Of a stretch of 64,000 bases of DNA, positions 52,312 through 60,373 are shown one piece after another; within the stretch, counting starts at the first letter, position 1; each line of letters opens with the position of its first letter. Under the pieces are notes generated by a model. It did no database searches and was not told the DNA's origin. It saw only the letters and a list, made by a program, of their open reading frames with translations. Made by a program: the position numbers and the translations under genes. Source of the stretch: Rothia sp035916755 (GTDB lineage Bacteria; Actinomycetota; Actinomycetes; Actinomycetales; Micrococcaceae); the NCBI RefSeq assembly GCF_035916755.1, contig NZ_JAYWIX010000006.1:124001-188000 (forward strand), given 5' to 3'.

Positions 52312-52704
52312 CTAGCGGACGTGCGGGCGCGGGGCGCGGGAGCGGAAGATACGCTCGTCGCTGGCTGCTTCACCGGCACCAGCGCTAGGTGCTGCCGCTG
52401 AGACCAGGGGCTGGGACTCGGTAATGGCCTCGGGCTCGTAAAGGTAAGGGTCAGCGGGCGCACCCTCTTCTTCATACTCTACCTGGGCGTCGGCGTCCGC
52501 ACCGGCGATTATAGCGGGCAGGGGCCCGCCCTTGAGGCGCTGTACCATCACCAGGGTGGCAAAGACGTTCAGGCCCATACCGGCCAGCAGCACGACCCAA
52601 CCCAGCACTGATACCCAGGTGGAACTCGCACCCACCATTAAAGCGCCCGCAAAAAGGGCTGCGAGGGAGGTGAAGTATGCCGGGGAGAGGTCTTTGGTGT
52701 CCAT
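52312..52704 (-). CDS. Small membrane protein, tandem paralog 2 with acidic tail
   Basis: A 130-residue protein with two membrane segments (about residues 9-28 and 32-55) paralogous to the 78-residue neighbour. It adds a C-terminal, acidic, low-complexity cytoplasmic or extracytoplasmic tail of about 70 residues (EYEEEGAPADPYLYEP) ending in basic residues. Twenty bases separate it from its paralog. No function is known. Confidence 0.75.
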   Translation of the reverse strand: MDTKDLSPAYFTSLAALFAGALMVGASSTWVSVLGWVVLLAGMGLNVFATLVMVQRLKGGPLPAIIAGADADAQVEYEEEGAPADPYLYEPEAITESQPLVSAAAPSAGAGEAASDERIFRSRAPRPHVR

Positions 52705-52888
52705 TGATCCTGATTCTGTGAGAAAATCTTATATTTTAATTTCAGAATATATTGCTTACGTGCCCACCCACCCCAAGAAGCCCGCGTCAAATCTGGGGCT
52801 CACATAGGCCTATAACGGAATAAGCACCTACCCATACTAGGTGATGAACCTGCAAATTTCTTGAGTATCACCTAGCCGGTGCCCGGAA

Positions 52889-53296
52889 TCACTCCCGGTC
52901 GCGGGCGTCCGCACCCCCAACTACAGGTAGCTGACGGGTTGCCACCCGCAGGGCCTCATCGTCCAGCTCCTTTTGGGCCGAGATAATGCGCATCTCGGTG
53001 GTCTTGAAGAGCTGCTCTGCCTCCTCGCGATCCAGCTTGTGCTCGCCAATGATGAAGGACTTAGACAGTGACATGGTGAGCACCCCGGAGCCCTGGTTCA
53101 TGGCGTCCTGGGCCTGCACCAGCCAGGGCAGGGTCAGGCCGGGGAAGACCATGGTGAAGAAGAGGACAGTCAGCACGATAAAGACAGCCTCGGTGCGCAG
53201 CATGCCCCACGAGACGCGCTGGCCAATAGCCCACAGCAGGGCGGCAGGAAGATAGGCAGAATAATCTCGGGCTCAATGTGCAGGCTGGGCATCTTA
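52889..53296 (-). pseudogene. Possible Na+/H+-antiporter-like membrane protein remnant
   Basis: A short frame from the ATG at 53296 encodes MPSLHIEPEIILPIFLPP, resembling the second helix of CPA1 antiporters. Shifting frame once yields LLWAIGQRVSWGMLRTEAVF and VLTVLFFTMVFPGLTLPWLV, resembling the last helix of the same family, followed by an ~60-residue cytoplasmic tail (LDREEAEQLFKTTEMRIISA). The full-length family is about 500 residues, so the central ~350 are missing. The downstream 52889-53203 frame (104 residues, its own ATG) could still be expressed as a one-helix protein. Confidence 0.45.
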
Positions 53297-53359
53297 CTCT
53301 AGTACCTCAACCTAGGGTGAACCTGCGCCTCAGGTGCGGTTTTGAGATGCCAGCTAGGG

Positions 53360-54598
53360 CTAGAAGTTGGGGGTGGCATCCGTCCCGACCCCGCGGCGGC
53401 GAATCTCGGGGACCAGAATCTCGGGAGTCCGTTGCTCGCTAGCGGGTCGGACGCCGGCGTCCGCCTCCCCCGCGGACGGGTGGGTCCCGCAGGCCCCGGA
53501 GCTGCACCCACCGCAGCCACCGGACGCCCCGCAGGGCGCGGTCGCAAGAGCAGTTTCCTGGGCGAGGTCTACGCCGTGGGCGCGCAGGTAGTCCTCATGT
53601 TCGGCGACCAGGTCGCGGTCTTCGGCGCCGAGCACCACGAACCCGCCGTCCCGAATCATTTTCAGGTCGTCGAGGGCTGACTGGCCGGTCGAGGTGAGGT
53701 AGTCGCCCAGGAAGAGGGAGTTGACCACGTGCAGGGCTAGAGGCTGCAGGGTGCGCAGGTGCATCTCGCGTCCACCCGCCATGCGGAGCTCCTTGTCGGG
53801 GGCTACCAGGCGCACGGTGGCCAGAATGCGCAGGCAGCGCATGGGGGTGAGCTCCCAGGTGCCAGCCAGCGGGGTGCCCTCAAAGGGCATAAGGAAGTTG
53901 ACGGGAATGGAGTCGCCGCCCAGGTCACGCAGGGCAAAAATTGCATCGACCAACTGCTCGTCGGTTTCCTTCATGCCCACTATCAGACCGGAGCAGGCAG
54001 AAAGCCCGGCAGACTGGGCCTTATCAACGGTGGCAAGGCGGTCGGCATAGGTGTGGGTGGTGCAGATATCGGCGTAGTGGTCTTCGCTGGTGTTGAGGTT
54101 GTGGTTGTAGGCGTCCACTCCGGCCTGCTTGAGACGGTCGGCCTGGCCGTCCTTGAGAATACCCAGGCAGGCGCAAACTTCCACCTGGGGGTGTTCCTCT
54201 TTGAGGTCTTCGACCATGGTGGCAACGCGCTCGACGTCACGGTCGGTGGGCCCCTTACCCGAGGCGACCATGCAGACGCGGGAGGCTCCACCCGCGATGC
54301 CGTAGCTGGCCTGTTTGACGGCTTCGTCGGTTTTAATCCAGGAGTATTTGAGCACGTCAGCTTCGGAGCCAAGGCGCTGGGAGCAATAGGTGCAGTCTTC
54401 GGGGCAGAGGCCGGACTTGAGGTTGACCAGGTAGTTCACCTTAACGGTGTTCCCGAAGTAGTGGCGGCGCAGGCGGGAGGCGGCGTCGACGAGGGCGAAG
54501 GTTTCGGCGTCACTGGCGGTCAGGGCGGCAAGTGCTTCGTCGCGGCTTGCGGGCTGGCCAGTCAGGGCGCGGTCGGCGATGGCAGAGAAGTCAATCAT
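53360..54598 (-). CDS. bioB: Biotin synthase
   Basis: A 412-residue radical-SAM enzyme that inserts sulfur into dethiobiotin. The [4Fe-4S] motif is C65-x3-C69-x2-C72 in LKSGLCPEDCTYCSQR; other conserved blocks are YNHNLNTSEDHY, SGLIVGMKET and the Arg of MAGGREMHL that contacts the auxiliary cluster. It is about 65 residues longer than E. coli BioB because of a tail with CGASGGCGGCSSGACG. The start is ATG 54598; a GTG at 54613 is possible. A 17-bp BioQ-type palindrome lies 20 bp upstream. Confidence 0.94.
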   Translation of the reverse strand: MIDFSAIADRALTGQPASRDEALAALTASDAETFALVDAASRLRRHYFGNTVKVNYLVNLKSGLCPEDCTYCSQRLGSEADVLKYSWIKTDEAVKQASYGIAGGASRVCMVASGKGPTDRDVERVATMVEDLKEEHPQVEVCACLGILKDGQADRLKQAGVDAYNHNLNTSEDHYADICTTHTYADRLATVDKAQSAGLSACSGLIVGMKETDEQLVDAIFALRDLGGDSIPVNFLMPFEGTPLAGTWELTPMRCLRILATVRLVAPDKELRMAGGREMHLRTLQPLALHVVNSLFLGDYLTSTGQSALDDLKMIRDGGFVVLGAEDRDLVAEHEDYLRAHGVDLAQETALATAPCGASGGCGGCSSGACGTHPSAGEADAGVRPASEQRTPEILVPEIRRRGVGTDATPNF

Positions 54599-54617
54599 GG
54601 AACCAGTCAACACCGAT

Positions 54618-54634
54618 TTTGAACGGTGTTCAAA
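54618..54634. promoter_or_regulatory. BioQ-type operator upstream of bioB
   Basis: TTTGAACGGTGTTCAAA is a perfect 7+3+7 palindrome ending 20 bp before the bioB ATG. It matches the TGAAC-N3-GTT(A/C)(C/A) operator described for BioQ in Corynebacterium and Mycobacterium. No second copy is seen before the TetR gene or the bioB paralog. Confidence 0.75.
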
Positions 54635-54676
54635 TTGTTACTTCTCCCTACACAGCCCACACCAACCAAGGGGCAC

Positions 54677-54721
54677 AAAACTTAAAAGAGACCTCGCGTT
54701 ATGCGGTCCCTTTTAAGTTTT
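54677..54721 (-). terminator. Terminator of the bioB-like paralog
   Basis: A 17-bp stem (54677-54693 with 54705-54721, one G-U) and an 11-nt loop; on the minus strand it ends in a T-rich run. It separates the bioB-like gene from bioB. Confidence 0.85.
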
Positions 54722-54742
54722 ACGATCCCCTTACAGAAGGTG

Positions 54743-55444
54743 CTAAGCGCCGCAGCCCCCAGAGCCGCAGGCACAGTTGCCGCCGCAGCCGCTACCGGAC
54801 GCCGCACCCTCCAGTGCAACCTGGGCATAGGCGTCCGCGTCCTCCACCCCGGCAGCACGCAGGTGCTCTACATACTCAGCTACCAGGTCGCGGTCGCCCG
54901 TATCGGCAATGGTGAGGCCAGCGCCCACAATGAGCTTAAGGTCCTCAAAAATCAGGCGGGGCTGGGCGGGGTCTACGGTCAGCACCAACGAGTCCAGGGC
55001 ACCGACCGCCAGGGGTTGCAGGGAGCGCAAGGTCATTTCGCGACTCTCCCCCAGGTGCAGGCTCTTTACGGGTGCGGCCAGGCGGGCGGCAGCCAGCACG
55101 CGCAGGGCCTCCATAGGGGCCAGGGCGGGTATGCCCACAAAGTCCACGTCGATGCGCTCCACCGCGGGATCGGCAGCCAGGTCAGCCAGGGTAGCCGCCA
55201 GGGCGTCGGCGGCGAGTGGGGCTGCGACCTCTACGAGGGAGGACGCCACCTGCCGCACGGGTGCACCCAGCAGGTTGGTGGCGGTGATGGTTGAGCCGAA
55301 GTGAGTGGCGCGTAGTTCTGCTGCCAGGTCCATAAGGGCGAAGGTGGCGGCAGGGCTGGCGGTGAGCACGTCGTGAAGGTCGGACGGTGAGGCAGTTTCG
55401 CCTGCGCGCAGGCGGGCGGCAAGATTTGAAAAGTTGAGGGTCAT
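54743..55444 (-). CDS. BioB-derived paralog without the radical-SAM cluster, Cys-rich tail
   Basis: A 233-residue protein from ATG 55444 (GAGGAG upstream; an in-frame alternative at 55516 overlaps the divergent gene). Its N-terminus (VLTASPAATFALMDLAAELR, then HFGSTITATNLL) aligns with BioB residues ~25-60. Its C-terminal half (PMEALRVLAAARLAAPVKSL, then SREMTLRSLQPLAVGALDSL) aligns with BioB from ~250 to the end. The CxxxCxxC site and about 150 core residues are gone. It ends in CGGNCACGSGGCGA, like the BioB tail. It cannot be an active radical-SAM enzyme; a role in delivering or protecting the BioB clusters is a hypothesis. Confidence 0.75.
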   Translation of the reverse strand: MTLNFSNLAARLRAGETASPSDLHDVLTASPAATFALMDLAAELRATHFGSTITATNLLGAPVRQVASSLVEVAAPLAADALAATLADLAADPAVERIDVDFVGIPALAPMEALRVLAAARLAAPVKSLHLGESREMTLRSLQPLAVGALDSLVLTVDPAQPRLIFEDLKLIVGAGLTIADTGDRDLVAEYVEHLRAAGVEDADAYAQVALEGAASGSGCGGNCACGSGGCGA

Positions 55445-55525
55445 GGGTCCAAATCTACTCCTCTTCGAGGGAACAGCGCCCGCTGCCAGCTGTTGCCGGG
55501 AGCGAAAATAGGTCACAATGAGGGG

Positions 55526-56068
55526 GTGGCTTTATCCCGTGAAAAGATTCTTGACACCGCTTTTGATGTACTGCGCCAGTTTGGCTTAGCCGACCTTTCG
55601 ATGCGTCGGCTGGCTACCGAGCTGGGCGTGGCCCCCGGTGCTCTCTACTATCACGTCAAGAATAAGCAGGAGCTTCTAGCCTCACTGGCCTCCCGCATGT
55701 TGGCCACGGTTGAGCACCCCCAGGCAGCGGCCACCCCCGCTACCCTGCTCATAACCAGTGAAAACACCTACCGGCAACTTATTCCGGTTAAGGAATGTTC
55801 CGAAGTCATCCGCCTAGCCCTGGCTCTTCATCCCGCAACACTCACCCCCGATAGACTAGAACTGCTCGACACCCTTGAAACTGACTTTGAAGCCGCCACC
55901 GGCACCCCACAGCCGGCCCTAGCCGCCGAAATTTTCATGCACACCTGCCTGAGCCTCATCGAGCAAGAGCAAACCCGGGCCCTACTCACTGGCAGCACCC
56001 CGCCCGCTGAACCACCGGCGTCCTACACCTCCGCCCTCACCGCCATCATCAAGGGCTTCACCGCCTAA
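55526..56068 (+). CDS. TetR-family regulator, probable BioQ
   Basis: A 180-residue TetR protein, start taken as GTG 55526 (AGGGG close before it); a TTG at 55493 would extend it into the divergent gene. The helix-turn-helix is LSMRRLATELGVAPGALYYH. It is divergent from the bioB-like gene and 0.9 kb from bioB, whose promoter has a BioQ-type palindrome, so it is the natural candidate for BioQ. The assignment rests on gene neighbourhood, not on direct recognition of BioQ features. Confidence 0.7.
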   Translation: MALSREKILDTAFDVLRQFGLADLSMRRLATELGVAPGALYYHVKNKQELLASLASRMLATVEHPQAAATPATLLITSENTYRQLIPVKECSEVIRLALALHPATLTPDRLELLDTLETDFEAATGTPQPALAAEIFMHTCLSLIEQEQTRALLTGSTPPAEPPASYTSALTAIIKGFTA

Positions 56069-56113
56069 CCAACCCCACTCAGCCAAGTCCCGCAGAACGA
56101 AAAGAATAAGACC

Positions 56114-57487
56114 GTGACCCTCCGTGTTGAGCCCGCCTGGGCTACCCTGCCAGACCACCGCGCCGAAGTTGAAGCAGCCCGCGCCGCTTTTGTTGAAAAG
56201 TACGGCATGGAGCCCGACGGGGTATGGTCAGCGCCCGGGCGCCTCAACCTGCTGGGTGAATACATCGACTTTCTCGGCGGCTCCTGCATGCCTATGCCCC
56301 TGCCCTACCGCACCTATGTCGCGGGTAGGCTGCGCACCGACGGGGTGCTGCGGGCGGCGTCCTTGCAGATGCCGGGGGACGACCGCACGGTCGTAATTCA
56401 CGAGATTACCCCGGGCACTTTTAAGGGCTGGTTCACCTATGTGGCGGGGGTAGCCTGGGCCATGAACCGGGAGGGTGGCAAGGATATCGCCCTGCCCCAT
56501 AATTTTGGGGCTGACCTGCTGATTACCTCGCAGGTGCCGGTGGGCGGGGGCCTGTCGTCCTCTGCCGCCCTGGAATGCTCCACAGCCCTGGCCCTGCTAG
56601 ATCTTTCCTGTCCCCTGCGCCAGGGGTGCGACTGTACAGAGGCTCTACCCTCTGACCTCTCCCCCGCCAACGACGCCCTGCGTGCCCGCCTGGCCCAGGT
56701 CTGTATTCGCGCCGAGAACGAGGTGGCGGGGGCCCGCACCGGCGGCCTCGACCAGACCGCTTCGCTGCGTTCGGCACCGGGCAAGGCCCTGGTGGTGGAC
56801 TTCCGCGATTTCTCTATCAACCCGCTAACCGTTGATGTGGCGAGCGTTGATTTGGGCTGGCTGGTCATCAATACCAATACCCCCCACGAGCTGGCGGGGG
56901 GTGAGTTTGCTGCCCGCCGCGAGGCGAACGAGGCGGTAACCGAGGCGATGGGGCTGGACTATCTGCGCAATGCCCTGCCCGAGGATCTCACCTGTGCCGG
57001 CATGAGCGAGCGCGAGGCTAAACAGTGCCGCCTGGATCTGGTGGATCAAACCGTCAACCGTGCTCTGGTTGCCCTGGATGAGACCGGCCAGCCCCGCACC
57101 TTCCCGCGCGGCTGGGTGCGCCACACCCTGCACGATATGACCCTGGTGGAGCGGGCAGCCTACCTGCTGGGCCGCAAGGACGCCGGTGAGCCGGTTGACT
57201 GGAGCGAGCTGGGCAGGCTCTTTACCGAGAGTTTTGTGTCGATGCGCGATGAGCTGCGCGTTTCGCGCCCCGAAATTGACCTGGCAGTTGATACCTGCCT
57301 GGCGGCCGGAGCCCTGGGAGCCCGTATTGTGGGTGGCGGCTTTGGCGGGGCTGTGATGGCCCTACTGCCAACCCACCTGTTGGAGCCGGCGGCAGAGCGG
57401 GTAGCTCTGGCCTATGCCCAGCGAGGCTATGCTGACCCCGAGTTCCTGCCCATGGTGGCGGGCTTCCCGGCAGACCGGGACATCTAG
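56114..57487 (+). CDS. galK: Galactokinase
   Basis: A 457-residue GHMP kinase that phosphorylates galactose at C1. WSAPGRLNLLGEYIDFLGG near residue 41 is the sugar-binding signature, PVGGGLSSSAALECSTALAL near residue 141 the ATP loop, and GARIVGGGFGGAVMALLP near residue 410 the third motif. It is some 60 residues longer than E. coli GalK; part of the excess is a Cys-containing insert after the ATP loop (LSCPLRQGCDCTEALPSDLS). The start is GTG. galT and galE are not adjacent. Confidence 0.92.
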   Translation: MTLRVEPAWATLPDHRAEVEAARAAFVEKYGMEPDGVWSAPGRLNLLGEYIDFLGGSCMPMPLPYRTYVAGRLRTDGVLRAASLQMPGDDRTVVIHEITPGTFKGWFTYVAGVAWAMNREGGKDIALPHNFGADLLITSQVPVGGGLSSSAALECSTALALLDLSCPLRQGCDCTEALPSDLSPANDALRARLAQVCIRAENEVAGARTGGLDQTASLRSAPGKALVVDFRDFSINPLTVDVASVDLGWLVINTNTPHELAGGEFAARREANEAVTEAMGLDYLRNALPEDLTCAGMSEREAKQCRLDLVDQTVNRALVALDETGQPRTFPRGWVRHTLHDMTLVERAAYLLGRKDAGEPVDWSELGRLFTESFVSMRDELRVSRPEIDLAVDTCLAAGALGARIVGGGFGGAVMALLPTHLLEPAAERVALAYAQRGYADPEFLPMVAGFPADRDI

Positions 57488-57650
57488 TTTCTTCTTCTGT
57501 ATCAGGGTAATTCTGGGCTCATCACCAGAATTTTCTCAGCCTACTGGGTTTCTTTTTGCAGCACTAGTGCGTAAACTTATCAACAAGGGAAGCCTACGAA
57601 CTATCCCTGCATTCCAAGCTCGCGCAGGCGAGAAACGAAAGGAGCCCACC

Positions 57651-57881
57651 ATGGCTGCAGAAGACAAGATTGAAAACGGCCTCGACAACCTCGCTGGCAA
57701 GGCCAAGGAGGCCGGTGGCAAGCTGACCGGCGATGACCGTCTCGAAGCTGAGGGCAAGGCCGACCAGGTTCAGGCCCAGGCTAAGGACAAGGTCGACGAA
57801 GCCAAGCAGACCATCTCAGACGGTGTTGATAAGGCCAAGGACGCCATCAACGGCATCAAGGATTCCATCAAGAAGGACTAG
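57651..57881 (+). CDS. CsbD-family stress protein
   Basis: A 76-residue hydrophilic protein, start at ATG 57651 after GAAAGGAG. Its N-terminus (DKIENGLDNLAGKAKEAGGK, then LTGDDRLEAEGKADQVQAQ) matches the CsbD domain, followed by a Lys/Asp helix. CsbD proteins accumulate in general stress; their biochemical role is unknown. A similar small gene follows 79 bp downstream. Confidence 0.88.
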   Translation: MAAEDKIENGLDNLAGKAKEAGGKLTGDDRLEAEGKADQVQAQAKDKVDEAKQTISDGVDKAKDAINGIKDSIKKD

Positions 57882-57960
57882 TCTCACCCCTTTCAGGCGC
57901 TAAACTGCTAGTGGGTACCCATTTCGGGGCCCCTCGCACCGAGAAAGAAAGGTGAAACCC

Positions 57961-58125
57961 ATGGGTTTCGATCTCAACAGCTCCCTTAATGACGGCATCG
58001 ACAAGGCTCAGGACGCCATCAACGAGAAGGCTGGCAAGGAAGTTGTCAGCGAAGAAAACACTGAGAAGGCTAAGGAAGCCGCTGCCGGCGCCGCCACCAA
58101 GCTCACCGAGAAATTCGGTAAGTAA
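57961..58125 (+). CDS. Small MT0933-like helical protein
   Basis: A 54-residue hydrophilic protein (MGFDLNSSLNDGIDKAQDAI to KLTEKFGK) with AAAGGTG before the ATG. Length, MGF start and Asp/Lys/Ala helical periodicity resemble the MT0933/Rv0909-type antitoxin family of Actinobacteria, but no toxin gene is adjacent. It resembles the CsbD-like neighbour in the DGIDKAQDAIN segment (DGVDKAKDAIN there), so the two may be related. Confidence 0.7.
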   Translation: MGFDLNSSLNDGIDKAQDAINEKAGKEVVSEENTEKAKEAAAGAATKLTEKFGK

Positions 58126-58147
58126 AACCGTCTTTAAGGTTTTATCC

Positions 58148-58191
58148 CTATCGCCGGGTGCTCACAATGTATCGTGGGCGCCCGGCGATAG
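58148..58191. terminator. Hairpin after the small stress genes
   Basis: A 14-bp stem (CTATCGCCGGGTGC at 58148-58161 with 58178-58191, one mismatch) follows the small gene and precedes the mycoredoxin-like gene. There is no strong T-run. Confidence 0.6.
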
Positions 58192-58297
58192 CTGTATCTA
58201 CCCATCTCGCAGAGGTCTTGTCGCAAAAAGTGGGAATATCAGATCCCCCGCCGCGTTGTACCAGGTACCTCTACCGTTTTTGAATAAGGAGTTTTCT

Positions 58298-58600
58298 ATG
58301 CCGAGCGTATCTTCTACCCACGCCGCTGCCGAGCAGTTCGTCGCCGAAGGCGGCGTCGCAATTTATTGGCGCCCGGGTTGCCCCTTCTGCCAGCGCCTGG
58401 ATGCCGGTCTCGGCGAGGTAGGCGAGCGGGCTATCTGGGTCAATATTTGGGAGGACGCGGACGCCGAGGCTTATGTAAAGAGCGTCAATGACGGTAACGC
58501 TGTGGTGCCGACCGTCCGCACCGCGGAGCGGTCTTTTGTTGCCTCAGCGGCAAGCGCTCCGCAGACCGTAGCTGAGCTCATTGAGGCATCGGGCAAGTAA
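58298..58600 (+). CDS. Mycoredoxin-like glutaredoxin
   Basis: A 100-residue thiol-disulfide protein starting at ATG 58298 after AATAAGGAG. The active site is WRPGCPFCQRLDAGL (CPFC), near residue 28, and the cis-Pro region is VVPTVRTAERSF. Actinobacterial glutaredoxins of this type (mycoredoxin) reduce mycothiol mixed disulfides. The gene is free-standing between two hairpin-separated units. Confidence 0.88.
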   Translation: MPSVSSTHAAAEQFVAEGGVAIYWRPGCPFCQRLDAGLGEVGERAIWVNIWEDADAEAYVKSVNDGNAVVPTVRTAERSFVASAASAPQTVAELIEASGK

Positions 58601-58654
58601 GCGCTTAAGCCTTATTTTAATGTTGGCTTCATGCGGGCCTGAGAGAATGGAGTC

Positions 58655-59251
58655 ATGATGTTTTCTGCGAAAAAGACTGTTCTTGTATCCTCCGGCGCGG
58701 TACTGGCCCTGGCCCTTGCGGCCTGCGGGTCAGGCAGTGCCGAGACGAGCGCCCCGCGAACTTCTGTGGCAACAAGCAGTGCAGCTGCTAATAGCCAGGC
58801 TACGGCGTCCGCAAGCCCCTCCCCCACCATTGAGGGCCCTGCCGAGACCGGGGCCCTGCTCGCCGCTATTGAGCAGGGCCTAGCTGCCCGCCCGGGTGGC
58901 ACCGTGGTGCAGGTGGATGAAGAGGATGAAACCCAAGATAGCTTCGACCTTGCCATAGTGGTTGACGGAATCAAGCATGAGTTCACCCTCTTTGCAGATG
59001 GGTCTGTGGCAGATGAGAAAACCAGCGAGGATGCCGAGGATGTAGCACGGGCCGCTGCTGCCCAGGTTCTGGCTGCGGACGCCGTCCGCACCGCCGCTGA
59101 GGGGCGCGGCGGGCAGATTGCTACCGACCTTGATCTTGATGACCAGAACGGTGCCCTGGTGTGGGAGGTTGATTTTGAGGACGCCCGTGGCAACGACCTG
59201 GGGTCGGTCAAGGTTGATGCCCTCACAGGTGAAGTAGTGCCTGCCGAGTAA
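58655..59251 (+). CDS. Lipoprotein with PepSY-like repeats
   Basis: A 198-residue exported lipoprotein. The signal peptide KKTVLVSSGAVLALALAACG ends in the lipobox LAAC (Cys24). A Ser/Ala/Thr-rich linker follows. Two mature-domain repeats each start with a helix and end in a PepSY-like turn: VDGIKHEFTLFADGSVADEK and VWEVDFEDARGNDLGSVKVD, the latter closing with ALTGEVV. PepSY proteins often inhibit secreted proteases or sense metals; the specific role is unknown. It is the last plus-strand gene before the DnaA-box-bearing gap. Confidence 0.85.
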   Translation: MMFSAKKTVLVSSGAVLALALAACGSGSAETSAPRTSVATSSAAANSQATASASPSPTIEGPAETGALLAAIEQGLAARPGGTVVQVDEEDETQDSFDLAIVVDGIKHEFTLFADGSVADEKTSEDAEDVARAAAAQVLAADAVRTAAEGRGGQIATDLDLDDQNGALVWEVDFEDARGNDLGSVKVDALTGEVVPAE

Positions 59252-59292
59252 TTTTTTGAAATTACAGGTTTTCTACACCCTGCGAATAGAAG

Positions 59293-59446
59293 TTATCCAC
59301 AGGTGGGGATAAAACTGGGGAAATCTCTTACACCGGTGTAATTACAGGCGGCAGTTAAAGCTTTTTGGTGCTGTGCACAGGTTTTTAACATCTATGGAAT
59401 TACATGCCTGTAGTTATTAACAGCTGTGGATAAGTCCTGTGGACAA
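59293..59446. other. DnaA-box-bearing intergenic region
   Basis: The gap between the lipoprotein and rhomboid genes holds TTATCCACA at 59293-59301, TGTGGATAA (perfect box, opposite strand) at 59425-59433 and TGTGGACAA at 59438-59446. AATTACAGG-like repeats occur three times. Two perfect and one near-perfect box in 160 AT-rich bases is suggestive. Actinobacterial oriC regions have many more boxes and lie next to dnaA, so this is probably a DnaA-responsive or titration site. Confidence 0.5.
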
Positions 59447-59487
59447 AGAGTGAGGGCCCACCGTACTGGCGGACCCTCACTCTTTTT
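59447..59487. terminator. Bidirectional terminator
   Basis: An AGAGTGAGGG...CCCTCACTCT stem (59447-59482) is followed by CTTTTT on the plus strand, between the convergent lipoprotein and rhomboid genes. Confidence 0.85.
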
Positions 59488-59496
59488 GCACTGTTT

Positions 59497-60267
59497 TTAC
59501 GGCCTGCGCGGGCGACTCGGTAGCCGGTCAAGAACAGCAGCAACCAGAGCGCCGGTCACCAGGCCACCGAGGTGGGCTTCCCAGGAGATACCCGGCATGA
59601 GGAAGCCAAAGGCGAAGTTGATCGCCACCAGAATCACGATGCTACTGGTGCTCTGCTGGCGGGCCCGGGAGAGAGCGAAGAAGGCTCCAAAGAGGCCAAA
59701 GACGCCGCCGGATGCCCCCAGGGTGCTCACCTCCATACCTCCCAGCACCGAGGCCAGCAGGTGCACGGCCACAGAGCCACCAATGATTGAGAGTAGGTAG
59801 GTTGCAAGGAACTTCGCCTTCCCCATCAAGGGTTCAAGGGCCTGCCCAAAGAGGTAGAGGGTGAACATGTTGAGCAGAAGGTGGGTGATATTGCTGGGCG
59901 AATGCAAGAACCCAGAGGTCAGCAGACGGTACCACTGGCCCGTGTACTCCACATAGAGGGGGTTGTAGATACCGAAGGTAGTAACGCTCGGGAAGATAAA
60001 CTGCAGAATCCACACCACAATATTCATGCCGATAAGGGCATATGTAATAGTGGGGCGAGCTTTAGCGTAGCGAATCCGCGGGGCTGAACGCTGCGTTTCT
60101 GCCAGGCAGTCCACGCACATCATGCCCACCTCAAGCGGCACCTGGCACTGCCCGCAAGCTAGCCGCCCGCAGCGTCCGCAACGCACATAGGTCACCTGGT
60201 CAGGGTGGCGGGGGCACACCGTAGTCTCATCACTGGAATAGCCGTACCTGCCGACCTGCTCACTCAC
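59497..60267 (-). CDS. Rhomboid-family intramembrane serine protease with N-terminal zinc-finger-like domain
   Basis: A 256-residue protein. The N-terminal ~60 residues carry CPRHPDQVTYVRCGRCGRLAC then CQVPLEVGMMCVDC, a Cys-rich B-box-like domain. Six membrane segments follow. The catalytic Ser is in LGASGGVFGLFGAFFAL (GxSG) and the His in ISWEAHLGGLVTG. This fusion of zinc-finger-like domain and rhomboid is common in Actinobacteria. It is adjacent to ppiA, an order often seen near oriC. Confidence 0.92.
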   Translation of the reverse strand: MSEQVGRYGYSSDETTVCPRHPDQVTYVRCGRCGRLACGQCQVPLEVGMMCVDCLAETQRSAPRIRYAKARPTITYALIGMNIVVWILQFIFPSVTTFGIYNPLYVEYTGQWYRLLTSGFLHSPSNITHLLLNMFTLYLFGQALEPLMGKAKFLATYLLSIIGGSVAVHLLASVLGGMEVSTLGASGGVFGLFGAFFALSRARQQSTSSIVILVAINFAFGFLMPGISWEAHLGGLVTGALVAAVLDRLPSRPRRP

Positions 60268-60324
60268 GCGTTCGTCCTTTCAACTGCGGCGTTAGCCGCT
60301 CAAAAAAAATTTTCTAGGGTAGAG

Positions 60325-60354
60325 CAAAGGCCCACCCAGGAAGGGGCGGGCCTT
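60325..60354 (-). terminator. Terminator after ppiA
   Basis: An imperfect stem, AAGGCCCACCC / GGGGCGGGCCTT, followed on the minus strand by a poly-T tract (TTTTTTTTG). It lies between ppiA and the rhomboid gene. Confidence 0.65.
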
Positions 60355-60373
60355 GCACTAACCTACGTAAGGT

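Noticed and set aside
59293..59446. oriC itself
   Set aside because: Only three good DnaA boxes and no dnaA or dnaN gene nearby; actinobacterial origins carry many more boxes.
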